DNA of 64,000 nt from Klenkia sp. PcliD-1-E (GCF_024124375.1 NZ_JAMXRZ010000004.1:24230-88229), one strand, 5' to 3'; positions 9,437 to 18,890 are shown, counted from the first letter of the stretch. Notes: a model not told the origin generated them from the sequence alone. Program-made: numbers and translations.

Positions 9437-10519
9437 ATGTCCGGAGAGTTGGCCGACCGCTACCCCCATCGGATGGCTGGCCACTGCGGCTCGGGGGCGC
9501 TGCGCGACCTGCTGCACTGGCAGGGGCTCGGGTGGGCCGGTCCACCGGGCGAAGGTCTGGTGTTCGCGCTGGGCGGCGCGCTCGGCCTCTCCTTCGTCCG
9601 CTCGTCGCAACTGAGCCCCCCTGTGTACTTGGTGGGCAGGGAGACCGACTACGAAGTCGCGCTGCCCCGACGGCTCGGCGCCCAGGTCGAGGTGCTGGCG
9701 ACCGACGACCCCGAGACGGGTTGGACGTGGGTCACGAGGGAGGTCGACGCCGGTCGGCCAGTCCTCATCTGGGCGGACATCGCCGAGTTGCCCTACTTGA
9801 ACGTCCAGCTGCAGATGAGCCGCCACGACGTCGTCGTGATCGGGTACGACCTGGACCGACAGACAGCACTCGTGGTCGACAACGACCGCGCTGAGGCCCA
9901 GCTCGTCCCGCTGACCGCCCTGGCGCGCGCGAGGGCCTCGAACGGCTTCCCGGAACCCACCATGCACCGCACCTACCGCATCGTCTGGCCCCGTCAGCTT
10001 CCTCCGATCGCCGGCGTCGCGGCGGATGCCTTCCGACGATCCGCGAACGCCATGCGTCATCCCAGCGGTCCTGGCATCGCCGGAGTCACTGGAACGGGAT
10101 CACGAGGGCTGTCCGCGGCGAACCACCTCGTGACCGAGCTGCGCAGCTGGGTGGACGTGCCACCACCCGATGTGGATCGACTCCTTTTTGCGCTGTATGC
10201 CTTCATCGAGAAGGCAGGAACGGGAGGGGGCCTGTTCCGCCGCCTGTTCGCGGATGGCTCAACAGAGATCGCCCGACTGACGGGTGACCTCCCCACGCAG
10301 AGAGTCGCCTCGTGTGCGCGCCGATGCTCGGACGCTTGGTCTGAATTGGCCGGCATCGCGAAGGACCGTGGGACGTCGACGCAGACACGCACAGCAGCGA
10401 TCGCACGGGCAGCCGCAGCCATCCCCGCCGCCGAGGAGGATCTGGTCGTCGCCCTGGAGTCTGCGTCCAGGTCGCTGCAGAACTTGGGCCACGGCAACCG
10501 ACCGGACGGTCCCGGGTGA
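9437..10519 (+). CDS. BtrH N-terminal / DUF4872-like protein
   Basis: 360 residues. The N-terminal half (HCGSGALRDLLHWQGL, then EGLVFALGGALGLSF) fits the papain-like BtrH_N fold: a conserved His-Cys near residues 16-17, and VVIGYD and VDND further on, which may complete a Cys-His-Asp site. The C-terminal half fits the DUF4872 partner domain by position and helical content. BtrH from butirosin synthesis moves an acyl group from a carrier protein to an amine. A start with AAGGTGAGG before ATG 9437 is clear. Here it stands alone between acyl-CoA operons with no biosynthetic cluster in view, so it may be an acyltransferase or peptidase-like enzyme of unknown substrate. Confidence 0.65.
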   Translation: MSGELADRYPHRMAGHCGSGALRDLLHWQGLGWAGPPGEGLVFALGGALGLSFVRSSQLSPPVYLVGRETDYEVALPRRLGAQVEVLATDDPETGWTWVTREVDAGRPVLIWADIAELPYLNVQLQMSRHDVVVIGYDLDRQTALVVDNDRAEAQLVPLTALARARASNGFPEPTMHRTYRIVWPRQLPPIAGVAADAFRRSANAMRHPSGPGIAGVTGTGSRGLSAANHLVTELRSWVDVPPPDVDRLLFALYAFIEKAGTGGGLFRRLFADGSTEIARLTGDLPTQRVASCARRCSDAWSELAGIAKDRGTSTQTRTAAIARAAAAIPAAEEDLVVALESASRSLQNLGHGNRPDGPG

Positions 10520-10943
10520 GCCGCGGTGTCGTCTGCGGGCAGATGCCTCGAGTGGGTGCACAGCCACCGCCGGCTGTCGATGCAGGCTGACCCGAGCCCG
10601 ACAGGCGCGTCCTGATCGACGGCGGGGTTGACGTGCGGACGAGGACCGCTTCGCCCTTCAGTGGCCTCCTGAGCATCGACACCGTGACTCGCGGCGCAGA
10701 CAGGCCCGACCACCGATGACCGGATGCTGGATGCCGTCGGCACCGGGGCAGCACCTGTGGTCGTCGGTCGCTGACCGTCCGGGGCACCGAGCACCGTCAC
10801 GACCACATGTGAATCGGAATCCTCGAGCGGGCGGCGGACCGCCGAACCATGACCTTCTGGCGGGCGTGTTCGTGGACACCTGGCCTCTGCGGTCGCTACG
10901 GTTCAGTCCGATAGTGATCGGCGCATCACAAGGGAGTGACGTC
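10520..10943. other. Intergenic region before the second acyl-CoA operon
   Basis: 424 bases without a convincing gene; the open frames here lack family features and ribosome sites. The only clear signal is AGGGAG at 10931-10936, the ribosome site of the dehydrogenase at 10944. The operon promoter must lie here but no confident -35/-10 pair was found. Base use changes sharply to nearly all G/C third positions at the start of the next gene. Confidence 0.5.
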
Positions 10944-12098
10944 ATGGAGTTCGCCGAGAAGCCCGAGTTGCAGGCCCTGCGCAAGACGGTCGGCCAGATC
11001 GCCGCCCGCTACGGCAGCTCCTACTACGTCGAGCGCGCCGCCCGGCACGAACCGCTCACCGAGCTGTGGGCCGACCTCGCCGAGGGTGGGTTCATCGGGA
11101 TCAACGTTCCCGAGGAGTACGGCGGCGGGGGCGGTGGCCTGGTCGAGCTGGCGATCGTCTGCGAGGAGATCGCGGCGCAAGGTAGTCCTATCCTGCTGCT
11201 GGTGGTGTCGGCGGCCATCTCGGCCGAGGTGATCAGCCGGTTCGGCGACGCGGAGCAGAAGCAGCGGTGGCTGCCCGGCCTGGCCGACGGCTCGGCCAAG
11301 GTGGTCTTCGCGATCACCGAGCCCGGCGCCGGCTCCAACTCCCACCAGCTCTCGACCGCCGCCCGCCGCGACGGCGACGACTGGCTCATCTCGGGCCAGA
11401 AGTACTACATCTCCGGCGTAGACGAGGCCCAGACGCTGCTCATGGTCGCCCGCACCGGCACCGACGAGGTCACCGGCCGGGCGCAGATGTCGCTGTTCCT
11501 TGTGCCCACCGACGCCCCCGGCCTGGTCGCCCAGCCGCTGCCGGTCGACGCGATGCTCCCCGAGCGCCAGTTCACCCTCTTCCTCGACGACGTCCGGGTC
11601 GGCCCGGAGATGGTGGTCGGCGAGGTCGGTGCCGGCTTCGCCCAGGTCTTCCACGGGCTGAACCCCGAGCGGATCACCGGCGCCGCCATCGCTGTCGGCA
11701 TTGCCCGGTACGCCCTGGGCCGGGCTGCGGAGTACGCGACCCAGCGCACGGTGTGGAAGGCGCCGATCGGCACCCACCAGGGCGTGTCGCACCCGCTGGC
11801 CCGCGCGGCCATCGAGACCGAGCTCGCCGCCCTGATGACCCGCAAGGCCGCCTGGGCCCACGACTCCGGCATCCCCGCGGGCGAGGCCTCCAACATGGCC
11901 AAGTACGCCGCCGCCGAGGCCGCGCTGGCCGCCGTCGACGCCGCCATCCAGACCCACGGCGGCAACGGCATGTCCACCGAGTACGGACTGATCCCGTACT
12001 GGGGTCTGGCCAGGTTGTTGCGCATCGCCCCGGTGAACCGGGAGATGATCCTCAACTACGTCGCCCAGCACACCCTCGGCCTCCCCCGCTCGCACTGA
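10944..12098 (+). CDS. Acyl-CoA dehydrogenase
   Basis: 384 residues, first gene of a long coupled operon. Seen: EEYGGGGGG, FAITEPGAGSNSH (FAD/substrate loop), KYYISGVDEA, LNPERITGAAI and THGGNGMSTEYGL. A Glu in NREMILN aligns with the catalytic base. It should oxidise an acyl-CoA to the 2-enoyl-CoA with FAD, passing electrons to ETF. Although the frame is open from 10716, ATG 10944 has AGGGAG seven bases upstream. It is a paralogue of the dehydrogenase at 3007-4173, and carboxylase genes follow downstream in both clusters. Confidence 0.9.
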   Translation: MEFAEKPELQALRKTVGQIAARYGSSYYVERAARHEPLTELWADLAEGGFIGINVPEEYGGGGGGLVELAIVCEEIAAQGSPILLLVVSAAISAEVISRFGDAEQKQRWLPGLADGSAKVVFAITEPGAGSNSHQLSTAARRDGDDWLISGQKYYISGVDEAQTLLMVARTGTDEVTGRAQMSLFLVPTDAPGLVAQPLPVDAMLPERQFTLFLDDVRVGPEMVVGEVGAGFAQVFHGLNPERITGAAIAVGIARYALGRAAEYATQRTVWKAPIGTHQGVSHPLARAAIETELAALMTRKAAWAHDSGIPAGEASNMAKYAAAEAALAAVDAAIQTHGGNGMSTEYGLIPYWGLARLLRIAPVNREMILNYVAQHTLGLPRSH

Positions 12099-12109
12099 GG
12101 ACGGCGACC

Positions 12110-13714
12110 GTGACCCTGAGCCCGCTCGCCGACAACCTGATCCACCGGGTGAACGTCGGCGACACCCTCACCCGCACCGCCGACCGCGTGCCCACGAGGA
12201 CGGCGCTGGTCGACGGCGACCGGCGGATCACCTACCGCGAGCTCGACGACTGGACCGACCGGCTGGCCCGCGCCCTGGTCGACCGCGGCTACACGGTCGG
12301 CGACTCTCTCGCCCTCGCCTCGGGCAACAGCGCGGAGTTCCTGGCCGTCTACTACGCCTGCGCGAAGGCCGGCGTCGTCTGCGTCCCGCTCAACCTGGGC
12401 TGGCGGCCCGACGAGGCCGGCTACGTGCTGGGCCATGCCGGCGTCCGGGGCGTGGTGGTCGAGGCCCAGCTCGCCGGCTGGGTCGCCGAGGCCCTGACGG
12501 GGGTGGACGGCGTCCGCGACGTGGTGGTGGCCCCGGGCACCGGCGGCGACGTCCCCGCCGAGCTCGCCGGGCGGCCGACCGGCACGCTCGAGGACTGGGC
12601 CGGGGCGGCCGCGGCCGGGCCGGTGGAGGTCGTCGTCCCCGACCGTGCGCCGGTCACCTACCTCTACACCTCGGGCACCACTTCCGCCCCCAAGGGCGTG
12701 GTCGGCACCCACCTGGCCGTCGTGGTGGAGTCGCTGACCATGGCGATGGAGGCACGCTGGACCGACGACGACCGGTTCCTGGCGATGATGCCGATGTTCC
12801 ACACCGCGCAGCTGAACTGCTTCTGCACCCCGGCCGTCGTGCTGGGCGCGACGCTGGTGGTGCACCGCGGCTTCGACCCCGACCGCTTCCTGGACGCCGT
12901 CGAGGCCGAGTCGGTCACCCAGGTCTTCGGCCTCCCGATGATGTACCGGGCGCTGACCGAGCGGGCCGACATCGGGCAGCGCGACCTGTCCAGCCTGCGC
13001 CGGGCCTGCTACGCGATGGCGCCGATGCCCGAAGCACAGCTGCGCCGGGCGATCGACGTGGTCGGCTGCGAGTTCTTCCTGCTGTTCGGGCAGACTGAGA
13101 TGAGCCCGACCACCACGCTGTTCCGCCCCGAGCACCAGCTCACCCACGCCGGTGCGGTGGGCACGCCGACGGTGAGCGTGCGGGTGGCGCTGCTGGGGCC
13201 CGGCGGCGAACGGGTAGGGCCGGGCGAGGAGGGCGAGATCGTCTACCGCAGCCCGCAGGCGCTCACCGGCTACCTGCACGACGAGGCCGCCACCGAGGCC
13301 GCCTTCGCCGGCGGCTGGTTCCACTCCGGTGACATCGGCCGCTTCGACGACGACGGCGTGCTCTGGTTCGCCGACCGCGCCAAGGACGTCATCAAGACCG
13401 GCGGGGAGAACGTCGCCTCCATCGAGGTCGAGCGAGCCCTCTACGCCGCCGACCCGCGGATCGCCGAGGTGGTCGAGGTGGGGCTGCCGCACGAGCGGTG
13501 GAGCGAGGCCATCACCGCCGTCGTCGTCCCCGTCCCCGGCGCGGTCCTCGACGAGGCCGAGCTGCTGACCGCCGTCCGAGCGCACCTGGACCCCTACAAG
13601 GTGCCCAAGGCGGTCGTCGTCGTAACGGACCTGCCCCGCACCTCCACCGGCAAGGTGCAGAAGAACGTGCTGCGCCGGCGGCTGGCCGACCACTACTCCG
13701 GAGGGACCGCATGA
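12110..13714 (+). CDS. AMP-binding acyl-CoA synthetase
   Basis: 534 residues from GTG 12110, eleven bases after the dehydrogenase stop. Motifs in order: P-loop YLYTSGTTSAPKGVV near residue 185, LFGQTEMSP, GGWFHSGDIGRFDDDG, and the C-terminal lysine motif RTSTGKVQKNVLRRR. It forms an acyl-CoA from free acid, ATP and CoA, probably the entry step for the operon substrate. It is shorter and only distantly similar to the synthetase at 1253-3010. The stop overlaps the next ATG (ATGA). Third codon positions are almost all G or C, as through the whole operon. Confidence 0.9.
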   Translation: MTLSPLADNLIHRVNVGDTLTRTADRVPTRTALVDGDRRITYRELDDWTDRLARALVDRGYTVGDSLALASGNSAEFLAVYYACAKAGVVCVPLNLGWRPDEAGYVLGHAGVRGVVVEAQLAGWVAEALTGVDGVRDVVVAPGTGGDVPAELAGRPTGTLEDWAGAAAAGPVEVVVPDRAPVTYLYTSGTTSAPKGVVGTHLAVVVESLTMAMEARWTDDDRFLAMMPMFHTAQLNCFCTPAVVLGATLVVHRGFDPDRFLDAVEAESVTQVFGLPMMYRALTERADIGQRDLSSLRRACYAMAPMPEAQLRRAIDVVGCEFFLLFGQTEMSPTTTLFRPEHQLTHAGAVGTPTVSVRVALLGPGGERVGPGEEGEIVYRSPQALTGYLHDEAATEAAFAGGWFHSGDIGRFDDDGVLWFADRAKDVIKTGGENVASIEVERALYAADPRIAEVVEVGLPHERWSEAITAVVVPVPGAVLDEAELLTAVRAHLDPYKVPKAVVVVTDLPRTSTGKVQKNVLRRRLADHYSGGTA

Positions 13715-15342
13715 CCGCCGCCACCCACCCCCGGGTCACCGAGGGCACCGTGCTCGGCTCCGTCCTGGACACCCGGGGCGAGGCCTACCGCACCAACCGG
13801 GCCGCCTCCCTGGCCGTGCTCGACCAGCTCGAGGAGCAGCTGGACCTGGTGCGCGCCGGCGGGGGCGAGCGGTACGCCGCTCGGCACCGCGAGCGCGGCC
13901 GGCTGCTGGCCCGCGAGCGCGTCGAGCTGCTGCTGGACCGCGACTCCGCGTTCCTCGAGCTCTCCTCGCTGGCCGCCTCGGGCACGCAGTTCACCGTCGG
14001 CGCCAGCATCGTCACCGGCATCGGCGTCGTGGCCGGCGTCGAGTGCGTCGTGATTGCGCACGACCCCACGGTGCGCGGCGGCGCGATGAATCCGATCTCG
14101 CTGAAGAAGACGCTGCGCGCCCTGGAGATCGCCCGGCTCAACCGGTTGCCGGTGATCAACCTGGTCGAGTCCGGCGGCGCCGACCTGCCCAGCCAGGCCG
14201 ACCTGTTCGTGCCGGCCGGCCAGATCTTCCACGATCTGACCCAGCTCTCGTCGCTGGGCATCCCGACGCTGGCGCTGGTGTTCGGCAACTCCACCGCCGG
14301 CGGGGCGTACGTGCCCGGCATGTGCGACTACTCGGTGCTGGTCGACCGGCAGGCCAAGGTGTTCCTCGGCGGCCCGCCGCTGGTCAAGATGGCCACCGGT
14401 GAGGACGCCGACGACGAGGAGCTCGGCGGGGCGGCGATGCACTCCCGTGTCTCCGGCGTCGCCGACCACTTCGCCGTCGACGAGCGCGACGCGATCCGGC
14501 TCGGCCGGCGCATCGTGTCGGAGCTGAACTGGCGCAAGGCCGGCCCCGGCCCGTCGCTGCCCGCCGACGAGCCGCTGTTCGACCCCGACGAGCTGCTGGG
14601 CATCGCGCCCGCCGACATCCGGGTGCCCTTCGACCCCCGCGAGGTGCTCGCCCGCGTGGTCGACGGCTCCCGGTTCGGTGAGTACAAGCCCGAGTACGGC
14701 ACCAGCCTGGTCACCGGGTTCGCTTCCGTGCACGGCTTCCCGGTCGGCGTGCTGGCCAACGCCCGCGGCGTGCTGTTCAGCGAGGAGGCGAAGAAGGCCG
14801 CCGAGTTCATCCAGCTGGCCAACCAGGTCGACACCCCGCTGCTGTTCCTGCAGAACACCACCGGCTACATGGTCGGCAAGAGCTACGAGCAGGGCGGGAT
14901 CATCAAGGACGGCTCCAAGATGATCAACGCTGTCACCAACTCGACGGTCCCGCACATCACCATCAACACCGCGGCCTCCTTCGGCGCCGGCAACTACGGC
15001 ATGAGCGGGCGGGCCTACGGTCCGCGGCTGATGTTCGCCTGGGCCGGGGCCAAGCTCGCCGTCATGGGCGCCGCGCAGCTGGCCGGGGTCATGTCCATCG
15101 TCGGCAAGGCGTCGGCCGCAGCCTCGGGCCGGCCCTTCGACCAGGCCGCGGACGACGAACGACGGCGCGGCATCGAGGCCCAGATCGACGCCGAGTCGCA
15201 CGCCTTCTACGTGACCTCCCGGCTCTACGACGACGGCCTGCTCGACCCTCGCGACACCCGCACCGTGCTCGGCATCGCCCTGTCCGCCGCCCACTCGGGC
15301 CCGATCGAGGGACGCCACGGCTACGGCGTCTTCCGGATGTGA
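13711..15342 (+). CDS. Acyl-CoA carboxylase beta subunit (MccB/AtuC-like)
   Basis: 543 residues from ATG 13711; the frame upstream of it is a shadow of the synthetase. Carboxyltransferase motifs: HDPTVRGGAMNP, INLVESGGADLPSQ, FGNSTAGGAYVPGMCDY, ATGEDADDEELGGAAMH, then ANARGVLFSEEAKK, LQNTTGYMVG, GIIKDGSKMINAV and ASFGAGNYGMSGRAY. The ESGGADLPSQ and GKSYEQGGIIKDG forms are characteristic of methylcrotonyl-CoA and geranyl-CoA carboxylases. That fits leucine or acyclic-terpenoid degradation and the AtuA-like gene downstream. The partner is the fused alpha subunit that overlaps its stop. Confidence 0.9.
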   Translation: MTAATHPRVTEGTVLGSVLDTRGEAYRTNRAASLAVLDQLEEQLDLVRAGGGERYAARHRERGRLLARERVELLLDRDSAFLELSSLAASGTQFTVGASIVTGIGVVAGVECVVIAHDPTVRGGAMNPISLKKTLRALEIARLNRLPVINLVESGGADLPSQADLFVPAGQIFHDLTQLSSLGIPTLALVFGNSTAGGAYVPGMCDYSVLVDRQAKVFLGGPPLVKMATGEDADDEELGGAAMHSRVSGVADHFAVDERDAIRLGRRIVSELNWRKAGPGPSLPADEPLFDPDELLGIAPADIRVPFDPREVLARVVDGSRFGEYKPEYGTSLVTGFASVHGFPVGVLANARGVLFSEEAKKAAEFIQLANQVDTPLLFLQNTTGYMVGKSYEQGGIIKDGSKMINAVTNSTVPHITINTAASFGAGNYGMSGRAYGPRLMFAWAGAKLAVMGAAQLAGVMSIVGKASAAASGRPFDQAADDERRRGIEAQIDAESHAFYVTSRLYDDGLLDPRDTRTVLGIALSAAHSGPIEGRHGYGVFRM

Positions 15343-17348
15343 GCGCCATGTCGATCCCCCTGACGATCACCAAGCTCCTGGTCGCCAACCGCGGCGAGAT
15401 CGCCCTGCGGGTCATGCGCACCGCCCGCGAGATGGACGTCGCCACGGTCGCCGTCTTCTCCGACCCGGACGCCGACGCGCCCTTCGTGCGCGCCGCCGAC
15501 GAGGCCGTGCGGCTGCCGGGTGCGAGCCCGGCCGACACCTACCTGCGCGGCGACCTGGTCATCGCCGCCGCCCTGGCCACCGGGGCACAGGCGATCCACC
15601 CCGGCTACGGGTTCCTGTCGGAGAACGCCGGCTTCGCCCGCGACTGCGCGGCCGCCGGGCTGGTCTTCGTCGGCCCCACGCCCGAGGCGATCGACGCGAT
15701 GGGCTCCAAGACCGCGGCCAAGGAGCTGATGGCCGCGGCCGGCGTCCCCGTGCTGCCCGGTGTGGTCGCCGGGGAGGACACCGACAGCGGCCAGGACCTG
15801 GTCGCCGAGGCCGAGCGGATCGGCTACCCCGTGCTGGTCAAGGCCGCGTTCGGCGGCGGCGGCCGCGGCATGCGGATCGTCCGCGGGCCCGGCGAGGTGC
15901 AGGCCGCCGTCGACAGTGCCCGCCGCGAGGCGGTCTCGGCGTTCGGCGACGGCACCGTGTTCCTCGAGCGCTACGTCGAGCGGCCGCGGCACGTCGAGGT
16001 CCAGGTCGTCGGCGACACCCACGGCACCGTCGTCCACCTCTTCGAGCGCGAGTGCTCGGTGCAGCGCCGCTACCAGAAGGTGCTGGAGGAGGCCCCCTCG
16101 CCGGCCGTCGACGACGAGCTGCGCGCCCGGCTCGGCAAGGCCGCGGTCGCCGCGGCACAGGCCATCGGCTACGTCGGCGCCGGCACGGTGGAGTTCGTGC
16201 TCGCCCCCGACGGCGACTTCTTCTTCCTCGAGGTCAACACCCGGCTGCAGGTCGAGCACCCGGTCACCGAGCTGGTCACCGGCCTGGACCTGGTGCGGGT
16301 GCAGCTGCAGGTCGCCGAGGGCCTGCCGCTGCCCCCGGAGGTCCTCGACGCCACCGTCACCGGTCACGCGGTCGAGGCCCGGCTCAACGCCGAGGACGTC
16401 CCCGCCGGCTACCTGCCGGTCACCGGCGCCGTGCACCGGTTCGTCGTCCCGGCGCTGCCCGGTGTGCGGGTGGACACCGGCGTCGCCGACGGCTCGGTCG
16501 TCGGCGTGCACTACGACTCGATGCTCGCCAAGGTCATCGCGCACGGCCGGACCCGGGACGACGCCTGCCGGCGGCTGGCCCGCGCGCTGGCCGAGGCGCA
16601 GGTGCACGGCATCACCACCAACCGCGACCTGCTGGTCGGGGTGCTGCGGGAGGCGGGGTTCCGGGCCGGCGAGATCGACACCGGCTACCTGGAGCGGCAC
16701 CCCGAGCTGACCTCGCCCGGGCGGGACCCCGAGGTCACCGCGCTGCACGCCGCCGCCGCGGTGCTCGCCGACGCCGCCGCGCGACGGGACGGCGCCCGGG
16801 TGCAGGCCGCCGTCCCCAGCGGGTGGCGCAACGTGCCCAGCGCCGACCAGGTCGCCGTCCTGCAGCTCGGGGACGACCAGCTGGAGGTGCGCTACCGCCG
16901 CGCGCGCGACGGGTGGCGGATCGCGGTCGGGGACACCAGGCTGGCCGTCGACGGGGTCGAGGTCGCCCCCGACCGGGTGGTGCTGACCGTGGCCGGGGTG
17001 CGTCGGCCCTGCACCGTGCACCGGGTCGGGGACGACGTGTTCGTCGACGGCGCCGGGGCCTCGACGGCGTTCACCGAGGTGCCGCGGTTCCCGGTGCCCG
17101 GCAGCGCCGCGGGCGAGGGTTCGCTGCTGGCGCCGATGCCCGGCACCGTCGTCCGGCTGGCCGTGGCCGAGGGCGATGCCGTGACCGCGGGGCAGGCCGT
17201 GGTCGTCCTGGAGGCGATGAAGATGGAGCACGTGGTGTCCGCGCCGGCCGACGGCACGGTGGCCGAGCTGCGGGCCGCGGTCGGCGAGGCGGTCGACACC
17301 GGCGCGGTGCTGGCCGTCGTCGAGGCCACCGCGGAGGTGGCGGGGTGA
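15339..17348 (+). CDS. Acyl-CoA carboxylase alpha subunit (biotin carboxylase + BCCP)
   Basis: 669 residues from GTG 15339 (GTGA overlap with the beta-subunit stop); ATG 15348 is an alternative three codons in. The biotin carboxylase domain spans about 1-450 (KLLVANRGEIALR, KAAFGGGGRGMR, CSVQRRYQK, EVNTRLQVEHPVTE). A linker follows to about 595, and a C-terminal biotinyl domain has the acceptor lysine in EAMKMEH near residue 630. This is the usual MccA/AtuF arrangement, unlike the split carrier in the left cluster. It works with the beta subunit encoded just upstream. GC at third positions is extreme. Confidence 0.9.
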   Translation: MSAMSIPLTITKLLVANRGEIALRVMRTAREMDVATVAVFSDPDADAPFVRAADEAVRLPGASPADTYLRGDLVIAAALATGAQAIHPGYGFLSENAGFARDCAAAGLVFVGPTPEAIDAMGSKTAAKELMAAAGVPVLPGVVAGEDTDSGQDLVAEAERIGYPVLVKAAFGGGGRGMRIVRGPGEVQAAVDSARREAVSAFGDGTVFLERYVERPRHVEVQVVGDTHGTVVHLFERECSVQRRYQKVLEEAPSPAVDDELRARLGKAAVAAAQAIGYVGAGTVEFVLAPDGDFFFLEVNTRLQVEHPVTELVTGLDLVRVQLQVAEGLPLPPEVLDATVTGHAVEARLNAEDVPAGYLPVTGAVHRFVVPALPGVRVDTGVADGSVVGVHYDSMLAKVIAHGRTRDDACRRLARALAEAQVHGITTNRDLLVGVLREAGFRAGEIDTGYLERHPELTSPGRDPEVTALHAAAAVLADAAARRDGARVQAAVPSGWRNVPSADQVAVLQLGDDQLEVRYRRARDGWRIAVGDTRLAVDGVEVAPDRVVLTVAGVRRPCTVHRVGDDVFVDGAGASTAFTEVPRFPVPGSAAGEGSLLAPMPGTVVRLAVAEGDAVTAGQAVVVLEAMKMEHVVSAPADGTVAELRAAVGEAVDTGAVLAVVEATAEVAG

Positions 17349-18103
17349 CCGTCACCTACGAGGTGGTGCGCCGGGTCGCGTGGTTGACCATCGACCGGCC
17401 CGAGGCCCGCAACGCGCTCTCGGCAGAGGTCCGGCGGCTGCTCACCGAGGGGTTCGAGCGGTTCGCCGCCGACCCCGACGCGGCTGTGCTGGTGCTGACC
17501 GGGGCGGGGGAGAAGGCGTTCTGCGCCGGCGGTGACCTGCGCGAGATGGCCGACACCGGGTTGACGGTGCCGCCGCCGGACTTCGTGCCCCAGCCCGGCC
17601 GCACCGTGCAGATCGACAAGCCGGTGATCGCCGCGGTCAACGGGATCGCCTACGGCGGGGGGTTCCTGCTGGCCCAGCAGTGCGACCTCGTGATCGCCGC
17701 CGAGCACGCCCGGTTCGCCGTCAGCGAGGCCAAGCTCGGCCGCGGCGCCCCCTGGGCGGCGCCGCTGTCGTGGCTGGTGCCCCCGCGCGTCGCCATGCAG
17801 CTGCTGGTCACCGGTGACCCGATCACCGCCGAGCGGGCGCGCGAGGTGGGCCTGGTCAACGAGGTCGTGCCCGCCGACCAGCTGCACGAGGCCGCGCAGG
17901 CCCTCGGCGAGCGGATCGCGGCCAACGCCCCGCTGTCGGTGGCCGCGGCCAAGCAGACCGTGCGGCTGATGGCCGGGCACCGGTTCGCCGAGGCCTACGC
18001 CGAGGCCGAGGCGCTGTGGGAGCCGGTGTACCTGTCGGCCGACGCGCAGGAGGGCCCGGCCGCGTTCCGGGACAAGCGCACCCCGGTCTGGCAGGGCCGC
18101 TGA
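17345..18103 (+). CDS. Enoyl-CoA hydratase/isomerase family protein
   Basis: 252 residues from GTG 17345, overlapping the previous stop by GTGA. Crotonase-fold signatures: LTIDRPEARNALS near the N-terminus, the first oxyanion-hole segment EKAFCAGGDLREM, and the second AAVNGIAYGGGFLLAQQCDLVIAA (split here: NGIAYGGGFLL). Some catalytic Glu positions of classical hydratases are not obvious by eye, so isomerase or hydrolase activity is possible. Operon order suggests it hydrates the carboxylated enoyl-CoA, like methylglutaconyl-CoA or isohexenylglutaconyl-CoA hydratase. Confidence 0.85.
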   Translation: MTVTYEVVRRVAWLTIDRPEARNALSAEVRRLLTEGFERFAADPDAAVLVLTGAGEKAFCAGGDLREMADTGLTVPPPDFVPQPGRTVQIDKPVIAAVNGIAYGGGFLLAQQCDLVIAAEHARFAVSEAKLGRGAPWAAPLSWLVPPRVAMQLLVTGDPITAERAREVGLVNEVVPADQLHEAAQALGERIAANAPLSVAAAKQTVRLMAGHRFAEAYAEAEALWEPVYLSADAQEGPAAFRDKRTPVWQGR

Positions 18104-18104
18104 G

Positions 18105-18890
18105 GTGGCCGTCGACATGGCCGCGCTGGTCGCCGACCTGGCCGCGGAGTCCGCTGACCTGGACCGGGTGCTCGCCGAGCTGCCCGACGCCGCCTGGGCG
18201 ACGCCCACGCCGTCGCCGGGGTGGAGCGTCGCCGACCAGGTGGTGCACCTGGCCCACTTCGACGAGACCGCCACCACCGCGGCCGTCGACCCCGACCGGT
18301 TCCGGGCCGAGGCCGACGCGCTCACCGCGCACGGCGACGACTTCACCGAGGTGGTCACGCAGGCCAACCGCGGCCGGACGCCGGCCGACCTGCTGGCCTG
18401 GCTGCGCGGCGCCCGCGCGGAGTACCTGCAGGTGTTCGGCGGCCTGGACCCCTCGACCCCGCTGCCCTGGTACGGCCCGCCGATGAGCGCGGCGTCCTCG
18501 GTCACCGCCCGGCTCATGGAGACCTGGGCGCACGGCCAGGACGTCGTCGACGCCGTCGGCGCCACCCGCGAGCCCACCGCCCGGCTGCGCAACATCGCCC
18601 ACCTCGGCGTCGCCACCCGGGGCTGGAGCCACCGGGTGCGCGGCGAGGAGCTCCCGGCCGAGCCGGTGCGCGTGGAGCTCACCGCCCCGGACGGGGAGGT
18701 CTGGACCTGGGGCCCCGCGGACGCCGTCGACCGGGTCACCGGGCCGGCGCTGGACTTCTGCCTGCTGGTCACCCAGCGCCGGCACCGCGCCGACCTCGCG
18801 CTGCACGCCACCGGCCCGGTCGCCGACCACTGGCTCGACGTCGCGCAGGCCTTCGCCGGCCCGCCCGGCCCCGGGAGGACCCCCGCATGA
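18105..18890 (+). CDS. TIGR03084-family DinB/maleylpyruvate-isomerase-like protein
   Basis: 261 residues. The N-terminal four-helix region (ELPDAAWATPTPSPGWSVAD, VVHLAHFDE, later METWAHGQDV) is the metal-binding fold of the mycothiol-dependent maleylpyruvate isomerase / DinB superfamily; His residues in HLAHFDE and WAHGQD are the likely metal ligands. TIGR03084 proteins occur in actinomycetes next to AtuA-like and carboxylase genes, as here, but their reaction is not established to my knowledge. GTG 18105 begins one base after the hydratase stop; ATG 18117 is an alternative. The stop overlaps the AtuA start by ATGA. Confidence 0.75.
   Translation: MAVDMAALVADLAAESADLDRVLAELPDAAWATPTPSPGWSVADQVVHLAHFDETATTAAVDPDRFRAEADALTAHGDDFTEVVTQANRGRTPADLLAWLRGARAEYLQVFGGLDPSTPLPWYGPPMSAASSVTARLMETWAHGQDVVDAVGATREPTARLRNIAHLGVATRGWSHRVRGEELPAEPVRVELTAPDGEVWTWGPADAVDRVTGPALDFCLLVTQRRHRADLALHATGPVADHWLDVAQAFAGPPGPGRTPA

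Noticed and set aside
12056..15318. Long minus-strand frames of 541-545 codons
   Set aside because: Antisense shadows of the synthetase and carboxyltransferase genes; no family features.
15321..17231. 636-codon minus-strand frame
   Set aside because: Shadow of the fused carboxylase alpha subunit with His/Gly/Asp-rich low-complexity translation.
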